Numbered from the stretch's first letter, positions 32,411 through 41,871 are shown. The stretch is 64,000 bases of DNA from JAGOCV01 sp049445855 (GCF_049445855.1 NZ_JBMSDV010000001.1:930001-994000); one strand, 5' to 3'. Made by a program: numbers and translations. The notes: generated from the sequence alone by a model not told the origin.

Positions 32411-33567
32411 TAGTACGATCGCGGCAAGTCAAGAAGATGCTCAGCCACATAGCTAAGAATCATGTTCGTTGATATAGGAGCAACCTGGTACAGGCGCGTT
32501 TCCCGGAATTTCCGCTCGATGTCGTACTCATGCGCGAACCCGAAGCCCCCGTGGTATTGAAGGCAAGCGTTCGCAGCCTCCCAACTTGCCTTGGCCGCCA
32601 GATACTTAGCCATATTTGCCTGAGCACCACAAGGTAGTTTGGCGTCAAATAGCCTGCAAGCTTCAAACCGCATCAAGTTGGCTGCCTCTAGCTCGATGAA
32701 CGCTTCAGCGATGGGGAACTGCACGCCTTGGTTCTGGCCGATAGGTCTACCAAACACCACGCGGTCTTTCACATAGCGGCAAATTCGGTCAATGAACCAG
32801 TATCCATCGCCTATGCACTCGGCGGCAATCAGGGTCCTCTCCGCATTGAGGCCATCCAGGATGTACTTAAAACCATGACCTTCTTGGCCTATGAGGTTAC
32901 CCTCCGGAATCTCCAGATTTTCAAAGAAAAGCTCGTTGGTCTCGTGATTGACCATATTTGCGATCGGCCGTACCGTCATTCCGGCCTTTTCCGCCTCGCG
33001 CAAATCAACCATGAAGATCGACATGCCTTCTGTCTTCCTCTTCACTTCAACCAACGGTGTGGTACGTGCCAGCAAGATCATCCAATCGCTATGCTGGACT
33101 CGAGAAATCCAGACCTTCTGGCCATTGACGATGTACCGGTCACCTTTCTTGACTGCAGTCGTTTTTATTTTCGTTGTATCTGTACCCGTCGTCGGTTCAG
33201 TGACCCCCATGGACTGCAGGCGCCACTCCCCTTTAGCGATCTTGGGCAAATAGAGGGCTTTTTGCTCTTCCGATCCATGTCGCAACAATGTGCCCATGTT
33301 GTACATCTGGCCATGGCATGCCCCGGAGTTACCGCCACTGCGATTTATTTCCTCCATGATGACTGAGGCCTCTGCTAAGCCGAGACCTGACCCCCCGTAC
33401 TCGGTGGGAATCAAAGCGGCGAGCCATCCAGCGTTCGTCAGGGCATCCACGAATGCAGTGGGGTATGCCCTCTGCTCATCGATTTTTCGATGATATTCGT
33501 CCGGGAATTCGGCGCAAAGTGCGCGGACCGCGTTGCGAATATCCTGATAACTGTCGATATTTGACAT
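32410..33567 (-). CDS. Acyl-CoA dehydrogenase
   Basis: This 385-residue ACAD has MGVTEPTTGTDTTKIKTTAV, IVNGQKVWISRVQHSDWMIL and a C-terminal bundle with CLQYHGGFGFAHEYDIERKF. It is a single-gene ACAD without an adjacent partner. It is first in the operon that continues with HpcH, etfB, cupin, etfA and MaoC, so it is probably the main electron donor to this ETF. It diverges from a LysR gene, its probable regulator. Confidence 0.92.
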   Translation of the reverse strand: MSNIDSYQDIRNAVRALCAEFPDEYHRKIDEQRAYPTAFVDALTNAGWLAALIPTEYGGSGLGLAEASVIMEEINRSGGNSGACHGQMYNMGTLLRHGSEEQKALYLPKIAKGEWRLQSMGVTEPTTGTDTTKIKTTAVKKGDRYIVNGQKVWISRVQHSDWMILLARTTPLVEVKRKTEGMSIFMVDLREAEKAGMTVRPIANMVNHETNELFFENLEIPEGNLIGQEGHGFKYILDGLNAERTLIAAECIGDGYWFIDRICRYVKDRVVFGRPIGQNQGVQFPIAEAFIELEAANLMRFEACRLFDAKLPCGAQANMAKYLAAKASWEAANACLQYHGGFGFAHEYDIERKFRETRLYQVAPISTNMILSYVAEHLLDLPRSY

Positions 33568-33610
33568 GGTGATCTGGTGGTGGCCAGTTGTTTTCTATTT
33601 AATACCGCAT

Positions 33611-33629
33611 TCATCCTAATATTTGATGA
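33611..33629. promoter_or_regulatory. Candidate LysR-type binding dyad
   Basis: TCATC-N9-GATGA lies between the divergent ACAD operon and lysR genes. LysR boxes are short interrupted dyads, often T-N11-A, in this position. This is the best dyad I see in the 121-bp gap; no footprint evidence. Confidence 0.4.
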
Positions 33630-33688
33630 GTTGAAGAATCAAATAGAAAATTTGCATGCCACATTGAATATGAGCATCGGAGCTTTTT

Positions 33689-34648
33689 ATGGATCTCAAA
33701 CAGTTGCGGGCGTTTTTGACGGTTTCGGAGGTAGGTAGCGTCACCCGGGCTGCAGAGTTGTTGAACTTGGTGCAACCCACTGTCTCGAGGCAGCTACAGT
33801 TGCTCGAAGAGGATATGGGAACGCCCCTATTTGAACGCGGCGCCCGACGAATGACGCTGACAGCGGCCGGAAAAACTATGGTCGAATACACACGACGAAT
33901 CCTGAATGAGGTAGCGCGTGCAAAGGCCGAAATTCGTCCGGAGGGCGGATCTGTGGCTGGAATTGTGAGCATCGGCCTGCTAGCTAGCACGTCCGATCTG
34001 CTATCCACTCCTATCGTCTCAGCAATCTCCAATGCCTACCCGCAGATACGACCCCGCATTGTTGTGGGGTATGCCGGGCACCTAGTCGAGCTTCTGGAGA
34101 ATGGGGAAGTAGATTTCGCCCTCCTATACGACCAAAAAAATACCCCTGCGCTTCACGTAACAACACTGATCGAAGAGGAGTTATGGGTAGTTGGACCTGT
34201 TTCAGCGAACCTTCGCCGTAGTAGACCCGTACAGCCCAATCAACTGGCTCTACAGCGATTCGTCCTTCCCAGTGCGCCTTATGGGCTACGCGCATTGATT
34301 GAGCAGGCAGTGTCTTTGATGCAGGTCCAACTCGACGTAGTCGCCGAGACCGATTCACTTAGCGTGCAGAAGAACTTGGTGATGAACGGGCATGGCTGGA
34401 CCATTCTGCCCGCGGCCTCCGTGTCAGAAGACGTTGCGCAGAAGCGCTTAAGTGCGACCACATTCGCGGGACTGCCATTGCGACGAAAAATCGTTATTGC
34501 AGCGCCTGCTAGCCGACAACCGACCACCTCCGTACGATGTGCACTGACGATCTTGCTTGATCAAATGAAAACCATGGTGCAGTCAAAACAGTGGACATCT
34601 GCTGTTTGGCTTGCCGAGGATTGGAATCAGAAGCACACACACACGTGA
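33689..34648 (+). CDS. LysR-family transcriptional regulator
   Basis: This 319-residue LysR protein begins MDLKQLRAFLTVSEVGSVTR with the HTH motif AAELLNLVQPTVSRQLQLLE and continues MGTPLFERGARRMTLTAAG. The C-terminal effector-binding domain follows. LysR proteins usually activate the divergent operon on binding a pathway intermediate; here that is the ACAD-HpcH-etfB-cupin-etfA-MaoC operon. The start is the standard first Met of the family. Confidence 0.92.
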   Translation: MDLKQLRAFLTVSEVGSVTRAAELLNLVQPTVSRQLQLLEEDMGTPLFERGARRMTLTAAGKTMVEYTRRILNEVARAKAEIRPEGGSVAGIVSIGLLASTSDLLSTPIVSAISNAYPQIRPRIVVGYAGHLVELLENGEVDFALLYDQKNTPALHVTTLIEEELWVVGPVSANLRRSRPVQPNQLALQRFVLPSAPYGLRALIEQAVSLMQVQLDVVAETDSLSVQKNLVMNGHGWTILPAASVSEDVAQKRLSATTFAGLPLRRKIVIAAPASRQPTTSVRCALTILLDQMKTMVQSKQWTSAVWLAEDWNQKHTHT

Positions 34649-34839
34649 TGCCTCAAGCTTTCACGAGTCCATCGTCTCGGCAGGACGCACTGGTTCGTGG
34701 CCAAAAATTTCTCTTTTCGGTCATTCGAGCGTACTGCTGGCATGACGCCATGCTGATCATGCAGCGAGAGACTACATGACCTCAGCGGCTTGCACATTGC
34801 ATATGCTTAGGCCGACTGTACGGCAACATTCGCTAGATC
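34649..34839. other. Intergenic stretch after lysR
   Basis: No gene, hairpin terminator or repeat is supported here apart from a short CA run at the end of lysR. It precedes a decayed TIM-barrel gene. Confidence 0.4.
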
Positions 34840-35040
34840 GATTTACAGAGCGTTTCTCGCGAAATCGCTGACCTACCCCTCACCCGACTCAACAAGGCCA
34901 AGCAAAGCCGGTTCTACCGAATGTTGCCGGACGAAGGCAGGCTCGCACTGAACGACTTCGTGAAAGCGTTGGGAGCACTGAGATACAACGGGGTCTGCTC
35001 GCTGAAATCTTCAACGATCACGCCGGTAACTGGTCGCTCC
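34840..35040 (+). pseudogene. Remnant of a TIM-barrel isomerase/dehydroshikimate dehydratase-like gene
   Basis: The plus strand reads EIADLPLTRLNKAKQSRFYR, then MLPDEGRLALNDFVKALGAL and RYNGVCSL, which then shifts frame by one base at about 35003 to EIFNDHAG. The pattern (H/R-x-R-x-x-P-G/D-E-G, then the GY-G-x-x-SLEIFND ending) is the C-terminal part of sugar phosphate isomerase/epimerase-type TIM barrels, including QuiC-type 3-dehydroshikimate dehydratases. Only about 60 residues remain, without a start, and the frameshift breaks it. Confidence 0.65.
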
Positions 35041-35103
35041 CTATAAACGGGTGGATCGCAACATCTCCGCCGAGTAGCTGATTGATGCGTACTTGGTCGG
35101 GTC

Positions 35104-36093
35104 TTAAATATCCAGCACTAGTCCAGTTGCCATCGGACGTGACACACAGACCATCATGGTTCTGTTAGCCGCCTTCTCACTATCACTCAGAAGGCCATCC
35201 CGATGTTCGACTTCACCACTGAGGACCGGCGTTTCGCATGTACCGCAGACGCCTTCGCAGCAACTGTAGTTAACCGGGATCCCGGCATCAAGCATCGCAT
35301 CCAAAAGCGTCTGGCCCGCCTTTACCGTGACAATGCGACGACTCCTGTGCAATTCAACCTGGTATTCGTTCGTGTCATTCAGGCCCGGATCCAGTGCCGC
35401 CGAAGGTATCGCAGTAAAGCGCTCCAGATGGACGTTGCCTTGTCCGAGCTCCGCCAGGGTGGACTCGTATGCGGCCAACATCGGTGATGGACCGCATGCG
35501 TAAAAGTGGGTCGATGGACCGACGAAGGGTGTCATCAGGGCCTTGAGATCGGGAGGACCACGCTGCTCGTCGTCGAAATGCAGAGTAAGTGCGCCAGTCA
35601 CGTCCGTCAAACTCCTCACGTCCTCCATGAAGCCGGCCTGCAGCCGCGACCTTGCACAGTAGATCATGTGAACCTTCTGCCCCAATGCGGAAAGCCTGCG
35701 CAGCATCGAGAGAAGCGGGGTGATGCCAATCCCCCCTGCCACTAAAACACTCATTTCTGCCAACTCGTTCAGCTGGAAATGATTCCGAGGACCCGAGAGC
35801 CCGATCACCGAGCCGACGCGTAATTGTTCATGGACGAACCGCGAGCCACCCCGGCTGGCCCGGTCGAGGAGTACGCCCAGCACATAGCGGTGCGTCTCTC
35901 CAGGCATGTTCGAGAGCGAGTAGCTACGCACTATGCCATTTGGTAGATGGACGTCAACATGGGCTCCCGCCTCCACCGGCGGGAACTCAGCGACAGGATC
36001 TACCGGCCGTAGCTCGATTCCGACGACTCCGTCGGCTTCGTGGCGCATCAGGTGGACGCGCGCGGAGAGTAATTGTGTGGCCATGGCAGTCAC
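35104..36093 (-). CDS. Phthalate dioxygenase reductase-type ferredoxin reductase
   Basis: This 329-residue flavin-NAD(H)-[2Fe-2S] fusion of the VanB/PDR type feeds electrons to Rieske oxygenases. The flavin part has RSYSLSNMPGE, the NAD part VLVAGGIGITPLLSMLRRL, and the C-terminal plant-type ferredoxin has Cys278-x4-Cys283-x2-Cys286 in NYSCCEGVCGTCE and Cys316. It is the last gene of the ten-gene run from 45357, 40 bases after tetR, and pairs logically with the Rieske gene at 37612. Confidence 0.92.
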   Translation of the reverse strand: MTAMATQLLSARVHLMRHEADGVVGIELRPVDPVAEFPPVEAGAHVDVHLPNGIVRSYSLSNMPGETHRYVLGVLLDRASRGGSRFVHEQLRVGSVIGLSGPRNHFQLNELAEMSVLVAGGIGITPLLSMLRRLSALGQKVHMIYCARSRLQAGFMEDVRSLTDVTGALTLHFDDEQRGPPDLKALMTPFVGPSTHFYACGPSPMLAAYESTLAELGQGNVHLERFTAIPSAALDPGLNDTNEYQVELHRSRRIVTVKAGQTLLDAMLDAGIPVNYSCCEGVCGTCETPVLSGEVEHRDGLLSDSEKAANRTMMVCVSRPMATGLVLDI

Positions 36094-36133
36094 TCAGCAC
36101 CGTGAGCGAAGTTGAAGCGTCAGCGTGGACGGA

Positions 36134-36865
36134 TCAGCCGGACTTCTTGCGCTTGGTGGGCGGGACTTCGCCGTACAAGGCTCGCGACACTAGCTTCTCG
36201 TAAACCGCGACCACCCATTCGGGCAGCTGTTTTGTACGGCCTTTCTGCCGCGCATATCGCATCGCGATGTACTCTCGGGCTCCCATGAGCATGAAGGCAA
36301 TAGCCTCCAGCTCTTCCGCCGCCAGTCCCTTTATTTCGCCGCGACCATGGGCCCGCGTGAGAACGCGCGTATAGCCATCCGACACATTACGCGTGTGCTC
36401 CTCATAGGCTTCCGCACAAAAGACACGCGCTTCGAACAGGATTCGGTAGAACTCTGGGTGCTCATACAGGAAATCGAAAAACGCCTTGAAGCTGTTAACT
36501 TCACGCTCCAGGTCGGTTTTTGCAGTGGCGGCCTCGGCCTGGATGCGCTCCAGCATGCTCTTTCCGATGTTGGGCAGCAACTGGTCAAAGAGATCCTGAC
36601 GGGATTCGAAATAATTGTAGAACGTGCCATGGGCGACCTTGGCCTCTGCCGTGATGGCTGCGACCTGGGCATCCGGATAGCCCATCTCACCGACGATCTT
36701 GGCCGTCGCATCGAACAGGGCATCGCGTGTGAGGATCGACCGCTCCTCACGGCTGAGCTTCGGAGCTTTTGACTTCTTCTTTGAGATGGTGGTGGCTGCA
36801 GTTTTGGCTTGTGCCATCGAAGTCCGCTCCCTGCTTTTTACGTTGACGGTCGCTGCTCTCGCCAT
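36134..36865 (-). CDS. TetR-family transcriptional regulator
   Basis: This 243-residue repressor has a Lys/Ala-rich head of about 45 residues, then RDALFDATAKIVGEMGYPDA and the HTH HGTFYNYFESRQDLFDQLLP. The ligand domain follows (ILFEARVFCAEAYEEH, MLMGAREYIAMRYARQ). It closely resembles the TetR at 63138, including GTFYNYFES-QDL-DQLLP and the GAR-Y-MRY segment, so the two are paralogues. It lies inside the operon it probably represses; candidate operators are at 45439 and 45489. Its start overlaps the SDR stop by one base. Confidence 0.9.
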   Translation of the reverse strand: MARAATVNVKSRERTSMAQAKTAATTISKKKSKAPKLSREERSILTRDALFDATAKIVGEMGYPDAQVAAITAEAKVAHGTFYNYFESRQDLFDQLLPNIGKSMLERIQAEAATAKTDLEREVNSFKAFFDFLYEHPEFYRILFEARVFCAEAYEEHTRNVSDGYTRVLTRAHGRGEIKGLAAEELEAIAFMLMGAREYIAMRYARQKGRTKQLPEWVVAVYEKLVSRALYGEVPPTKRKKSG

Positions 36866-37602
36866 CAGCTTGCGACGTAGCCGCCGTCGACGGGAATCAT
36901 GACACCATTGACGAGGCTCGATGCAGCGGAAGCGAGGAACAGCGCCGTGCCAGCCAATTCTACGGGAGGCGACCAGCGCTTGGAGGGTAGCCGAGCCATG
37001 ACAGTTGCATTGAAAGCTTCGTCGTTCTGCCCGCCCTTGCTGATTTCCGTATCGATCCAGCCGGGGGCAATAGCGTTGACGCGAATCCCGTCTTCTGCAT
37101 ACGCGATGGCCAGCGATTTTGTCAGCGACATAACTGCAGTCTTGGCTGCTGCGTAGGCAGGAACGCGGCCGTTTCCGAAATAGCTGTACATCGACCCGAT
37201 GTTAATGATGCAACCACGTCGCTCTTTGAGATGCGGCCGGAAGGCCGCTGCAAGCCTTACGTTGCCGAACAGATGAATATCGACAATCTTCTCGAAGACA
37301 CCGGGCTGGTGTTCCTTGAACGGCACCAGCGTTCCAGCGCAATGGATGAGTACGTCCAGCTTTTCCATCTTTGCCGCCAGTGCGTTGACCGCTGCTTCGT
37401 CGCGCACATCGAGCATCTCGAACCGCATGCGCTCATGCCGCAACGGCTCGGCCGGTGGCTTGATATCTGAAACCACCACGTGAGATCCACGATCTGCGAA
37501 GGCTTGCGCAAAGGCCATGCCGATGCCCCCCGTGCCGCCCGTGATCAGCACATGTTTCCCGGAGACGTCAAAAGAAAGTGGATCGACTGCATTACTGTCC
37601 AT
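36865..37602 (-). CDS. Short-chain dehydrogenase/reductase
   Basis: This 245-residue SDR has the cofactor loop ITGGTGGIGMAFAQAFADRG, VVVSDIKPP, LDVLIHCAGTLVPFK, catalytic Ser in NIGSMYSYFGN and Y-A-A-A-K, and the C-terminal LVNGVMIPVDGGYVAS. All catalytic residues are present. It could oxidise the alcohol or cis-diol produced by the adjacent Rieske oxygenase or feed the Baeyer-Villiger enzyme with a ketone. It is in operon with tetR (1-base overlap) and Rieske (9-bp gap). Confidence 0.9.
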   Translation of the reverse strand: MDSNAVDPLSFDVSGKHVLITGGTGGIGMAFAQAFADRGSHVVVSDIKPPAEPLRHERMRFEMLDVRDEAAVNALAAKMEKLDVLIHCAGTLVPFKEHQPGVFEKIVDIHLFGNVRLAAAFRPHLKERRGCIINIGSMYSYFGNGRVPAYAAAKTAVMSLTKSLAIAYAEDGIRVNAIAPGWIDTEISKGGQNDEAFNATVMARLPSKRWSPPVELAGTALFLASAASSLVNGVMIPVDGGYVAS

Positions 37603-37611
37603 GAAAACTCC

Positions 37612-38763
37612 TCAGTTGGCAGGCAGACCCAGGCACAAGCGGATCTGCTGGTGAAAATGAATCAAGGCGGGCTCGTTGCGTCCGAAAGTCACATGCTTTT
37701 GCCCCCCCCGCTCGCAGGACTGCTGGATTCCTTCGCACACCGGAAAGTCCTCTTCCTCTACGGTGCGGAGCAACAGGTCCATGTTCTTGTCCCAGTAGCG
37801 CTTTTCGCGCTCGTTCTGGGGTGCCCGCGGAATGAACAGCGACGCTTCGGCGATGCACTCGCCCGCATGTCGACCCGGGAAGGCGCGCCAGATCTCCAGG
37901 TGGTCGCCTTGCCACACGATCAGGCTGTTTGGCAATGCCGTGTAGACGACGGCCGTGCGCGGCAGGAAGTCCCACTCTGCCTCCGGCTTTGACTTAAGTT
38001 CGATGATCGTGCGCCGCGGGATAATCAGACGTCCATTGGGCCCAAAAGCGTCGAAGACGTTGACGGCCGGCTGGAAGATAGGGGCCACCGTATCGCGGTG
38101 CAACGTTCCCACATGCCAGGTTTCCATGAAGGTGTCGATCACCAGCTTCCAGTTCATGGCCTTCGTGACGCGCCGTGTGTCATGGTGCTTGTAGCCGGCA
38201 AATCCATACGACGCGATCTCGTCGTCCATCCCGCCTAAGAGCTTGTCTTCGTCGATCTGCCCTCCAGGCTGTGGCAGCACCCAGATAAAGCCGTGCCGCT
38301 CCACGCAGGGCAGCATGACGAGACTGCGATCATCCGGGCTGATGCCGGGGAATCCGGCGCTCGGCGTCACCATGCGCAGCTTTCCCTCGAAACTGTAGGT
38401 CCACGCATGGTATGGACAGGTGATGGCGCGCTCACAATGCCCGGTCCCGTCCTTGAGTCGCGCGCCCCGATGGCGGCACATGTTGAGCATGGCGCGCGCC
38501 ACCCCATCCTGCCCTCGGACGACGAGGATCGGCGTGCCGGAGAGCTCGTCGGCCACGTAGTCGCCCGGGTTCGGCATCTGGCTGCTATGGCAATGCAGGA
38601 GCGGGGACTGGCGGAAGAACACCTCGCGTTCGCGCGCGAGTTGTTCTTCACTGGTGTAGGTGTCCACCGGATTGAGGAAAACCTCGTCCGTCAGTTCCGT
38701 GCCGCGCTGTTCGATGAAATCGATCACCCGTTGGGCGAGATCGATCTGGGTCTGCTGTCTCAT
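37612..38763 (-). CDS. Rieske non-heme iron oxygenase, alpha subunit
   Basis: This 383-residue oxygenase has Rieske ligands Cys96-x-His98 in NMCRHRGARL and Cys116-x2-His119 in TCPYHAWTYSFEG (C-x-H-x17-C-x2-H). The mononuclear iron motif is METWHVGTLHRD with Glu214, His217 and His222. Electrons come from the PDR-type reductase at 35104. No small (beta) subunit gene is adjacent, so it is probably an alpha-only oxygenase such as the VanA or O-demethylase types. It lies in the operon with binding protein, ligase and Liv transporter. Confidence 0.93.
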   Translation of the reverse strand: MRQQTQIDLAQRVIDFIEQRGTELTDEVFLNPVDTYTSEEQLAREREVFFRQSPLLHCHSSQMPNPGDYVADELSGTPILVVRGQDGVARAMLNMCRHRGARLKDGTGHCERAITCPYHAWTYSFEGKLRMVTPSAGFPGISPDDRSLVMLPCVERHGFIWVLPQPGGQIDEDKLLGGMDDEIASYGFAGYKHHDTRRVTKAMNWKLVIDTFMETWHVGTLHRDTVAPIFQPAVNVFDAFGPNGRLIIPRRTIIELKSKPEAEWDFLPRTAVVYTALPNSLIVWQGDHLEIWRAFPGRHAGECIAEASLFIPRAPQNEREKRYWDKNMDLLLRTVEEEDFPVCEGIQQSCERGGQKHVTFGRNEPALIHFHQQIRLCLGLPAN

Positions 38764-38803
38764 AAAGATTCCTGCATCGCCCGGTCACCCGGGCGAGTGA
38801 TGG

Positions 38804-39979
38804 TCATTTTTGGCCAGAACTCTCGCTGACGCGCGTCCATCGGCCATCCTTGACAACGTAGATGATGGACGAGCGCGCAGAAGCATGGCTGGTCGGCGTA
38901 ATGCTCTGCAGCGGTCCATTGAACATGTCTTGATAGCCATTAATCCGCTCGAATGCCGTAGCCAACGTCTGGGTATTGAGGTCCTTGCCCGCATCGTGCA
39001 ACGCTCGGATGGTCAGGTCCATGATGACCTGGCCCACCGCGGCCTGGATGGCCGGGTCTGCATTGAACCGCGCCTTGTAGGCATCGAACCACCTGGCGAC
39101 CGCGGGGTTTGCAGTGTCGCGGTACGGCGGGTCGAAGAATCCCGTGGCATAGAGACCTTCTGTGGCACCGCCTTGCGCCCCCGACACAGTCAGGTCATAG
39201 CTACTCGCCGCGCCGATGAAGTCCACATCGTTCCAGCCCATTTTGCGTGCGGTGGAGTAAGGAACGATCGTGTCCCGGACAATGGTGCCGAGTGCGATCA
39301 GATCACACTTGGCGTCACGCAACTTGGAGATCGCGGCAGTGAAATCCTGCTCGGTCGCACGGTGGCTGGCCGATGCCACCAGCGGCAGGTTGGCCGACTT
39401 GAGATACGCCTGCACGCCGTCGAAGACGTCACGGCCGAAGTCCGTATCCTGGTACATGGCACAGACCGCCTTCTTGCCCTTCTTTCCGATCATGTAGCTC
39501 AGGCCGGACTTGATCTGCTCCTGATAGGGCTGGTAGATCGCGTATTTGAGCGGGTTGACGGGTTCGGACATCGAGCTCGCCCACGTAATCGGGAACAGAT
39601 TGGGGATCCCGGCTTTCTGCTGGAGCGGCAGCGCCGCATTGTTCATCGGCGTGCCGGCCGCACCGACGAAGGCAAAAACCTTGTCATGGCTGATGAGCTT
39701 GTTGGCCGCCTGCACGGCACGCGGCACCTGATACTGGCTGTCTTCCACAATGAGGCGGATCTTGCGCCCGTGGATGCCGCCCTTGGCGTTCTCCTCGTCA
39801 ATCCGCATGCGGAATGCGTTTGCCACGGGAACGCCGAAACTGGCGGCAGGACCGGACAGGTCCGCGTGCATGCCCAGAAGGATCTCGGTCGGTGTCACGC
39901 CCTGCACCGCTTGGGCCGAAGCGATGATGGGCAGGGAGGCCAGCACGCCCAAGGCGCGCTTGATGGAGTTGGCGATCAT
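38804..39979 (-). CDS. ABC transporter substrate-binding protein, LivK type
   Basis: This 391-residue periplasmic protein has a signal peptide ending ASAQA, a mature start VQGVTPTEILLGMHADLSGP and the Peripla_BP_6 pattern AFRMRIDEENAKGGIHGRK. It works with the LivHMGF components encoded upstream in the same operon. It likely recognises the growth substrate, an acid to be activated by the adjacent CoA ligase. Confidence 0.93.
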   Translation of the reverse strand: MIANSIKRALGVLASLPIIASAQAVQGVTPTEILLGMHADLSGPAASFGVPVANAFRMRIDEENAKGGIHGRKIRLIVEDSQYQVPRAVQAANKLISHDKVFAFVGAAGTPMNNAALPLQQKAGIPNLFPITWASSMSEPVNPLKYAIYQPYQEQIKSGLSYMIGKKGKKAVCAMYQDTDFGRDVFDGVQAYLKSANLPLVASASHRATEQDFTAAISKLRDAKCDLIALGTIVRDTIVPYSTARKMGWNDVDFIGAASSYDLTVSGAQGGATEGLYATGFFDPPYRDTANPAVARWFDAYKARFNADPAIQAAVGQVIMDLTIRALHDAGKDLNTQTLATAFERINGYQDMFNGPLQSITPTSHASARSSIIYVVKDGRWTRVSESSGQK

Positions 39980-39996
39980 GATGTTTCCTCGTTTCC

Positions 39997-41868
39997 TCAG
40001 TCTTGATACATGGACTCGATCAGCTGCTCGTACTTCTTGTTAACCAACTTACGCTTCAACTTCATGGTCGGCGTAAGCTCCTCATCGTCCGCCGTCAATA
40101 GCTGATCGATCAGGCGGAATCGCTTGATGGTTTCGACGCGGGCGAGTTGTGAATTGACCTTCTCGATCTCTGAGCCGATCAGGTCCTGGACTTCCTTGGC
40201 ATGGCACAGGGAGGCGTAGTTCGAGAAGGGGACGTTCCGGTCTTGCGCGAACTTGACCACGTTGTCATGGTCAATCATCACCAGACAGGTCAGGAACTTC
40301 CGGCGATCCCCGATGACGACGGCGTCGGAGATGTAGGGCGAGAACTTCAGGAGGTTTTCGATTTCCGACGGCGTGATGTTCTTGCCACCGGCGGTGATGA
40401 TGATGTCCTTCATCCGGTCGGTAATGTAGACGTAGCCGTCGTCATCGATCTTTCCGACGTCGCCTGTCCGCAACCAGCCATCGACGACCGTCTCTGCCGT
40501 CTTCTCGGGATTATGGAGATAGCCCATGAACACGTGCGGCCCCCTGACAAGAAGCTCGCCTTCGGGTGACGTCTTCACGCTGGAGCCCGGTAAAGGTTTG
40601 CCCACAGAGCCCAGCCGCTTCTCCGCCGGCATGATGGTGGCGATGCCGGTGCACTCCGTCTGCCCGTAGATCTCCCGCATCTCGAAACCGAGCGCAAGAT
40701 ACCAGCGCAGGAGGGCCGGTGCAATCGGTGCCGCCCCCGTGCCCAGCACCTTCGCGCGCCGGATGCCCAGCATGGTCTTGATGTTCCGCAACACCACAAG
40801 GTCGGCCACGCGGTGCAGCGCGGCGAGGTGGAGTGGCACTGGCTTCCTTGCCAGGCGAAGATCGGCCACCCGTTCGCCGACGGAAACTGCAGTGCGATAG
40901 GCGTGGCGGCAGATGGCAGGCGCCTCGGATATCCGTATCGTCACTTCCGAGTAGAACTTTTCCCACAAGCGCGGCACAGCGAAGAAGAAGGTGGGGGCGA
41001 CTTCGCGGATGTTTTGCGTGACCGTGTCCAGGCCCTCAACAAAATTGAGGACCGCGCCCGTCTTCATCGAGAATAGGATGCCGAACTTGCGCTCGGCGAT
41101 ATGACAGAGCGGCAGGAAAGATAGCAGTTCATCGCCCTCGCCCAGCTCGGAGAACAGCGTGACGTGCTCCGTCTGGTACATGAGATTGCGGTGGCTGATC
41201 ATCGACCCCTTGGGTGCTCCCGTTGTGCCCGATGTGTAGATCAGAACGGCAATGTCGTCCGGCCGGGCGGCGGCGCCCTCAACGGCCCACAGGTCGGTGT
41301 GGCTCAGCTCATGGCTGCGCCCTGTCTCCTGGAGATCAGCGAACGACATCACCATCGGGTCACGAAAATCCCGCAAGCCCTTCATGTCGAACACGACGAT
41401 AGCCACCAGCGTCGGGCAATCCCTACGAACTTCCAGGACCTTGTCGAGCTGTTCTTCATCCTCGACAAAGATGACCCGCGTGTGACTGTCACTGAGGATG
41501 TACTGGATCTGCTTGGCGGAATCGGTGGGGTAGATGCCGTTGGTGACCGCCCCGATACCTTGCGTGCCCATATCTGCGAACAGCCACTCAGGTATGTTCT
41601 CGGACAGGATCGAGACGACATCACCCCGCTGCACACCCAATGACCGCATGCCAAGTCCCACAGCACGAGCGGCATCGCCGTAGTCTTGCCATGTGATTTC
41701 CTGCCAGATGCCGAGGTCCTTCTCACGCATCGCGACTTTCGATCCGCGCTCGGCGACCATCTTCTGGAACAGGGCGGGCACGGTTTCGCAGCCATTCACC
41801 GCATGTCGGCCCATAGCCTGAGAGTCAGTTTCTGCCATTACCTTGGCTTCGGTCATATTCATCAGCAT
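39997..41868 (-). CDS. AMP-dependent long-chain-type acyl-CoA synthetase
   Basis: This 623-residue adenylating enzyme has the P-loop LIYTSGTTGAPKGSMISHRN, EIYGQTECTGIA (motif II) and GWLRTGDVGKIDDDGYVYITD, then the A10 Lys in TPTMKLKRKLVNKKY. The full-length FadD15-like layout (about 600 residues) suggests a long or ring-bearing acid. It lies between livF and the binding-protein gene, so uptake and activation are coupled. Several Met codons near the start are possible; the first is 41868. Confidence 0.92.
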   Translation of the reverse strand: MLMNMTEAKVMAETDSQAMGRHAVNGCETVPALFQKMVAERGSKVAMREKDLGIWQEITWQDYGDAARAVGLGMRSLGVQRGDVVSILSENIPEWLFADMGTQGIGAVTNGIYPTDSAKQIQYILSDSHTRVIFVEDEEQLDKVLEVRRDCPTLVAIVVFDMKGLRDFRDPMVMSFADLQETGRSHELSHTDLWAVEGAAARPDDIAVLIYTSGTTGAPKGSMISHRNLMYQTEHVTLFSELGEGDELLSFLPLCHIAERKFGILFSMKTGAVLNFVEGLDTVTQNIREVAPTFFFAVPRLWEKFYSEVTIRISEAPAICRHAYRTAVSVGERVADLRLARKPVPLHLAALHRVADLVVLRNIKTMLGIRRAKVLGTGAAPIAPALLRWYLALGFEMREIYGQTECTGIATIMPAEKRLGSVGKPLPGSSVKTSPEGELLVRGPHVFMGYLHNPEKTAETVVDGWLRTGDVGKIDDDGYVYITDRMKDIIITAGGKNITPSEIENLLKFSPYISDAVVIGDRRKFLTCLVMIDHDNVVKFAQDRNVPFSNYASLCHAKEVQDLIGSEIEKVNSQLARVETIKRFRLIDQLLTADDEELTPTMKLKRKLVNKKYEQLIESMYQD

Positions 41869-41871
41869 GGT

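Noticed and set aside
38810..40006. A 398-codon plus-strand frame opposite the LivK-type binding protein
   Set aside because: Arg/His-rich composition without family motifs; it is the mirror frame of a clear GC-rich gene.
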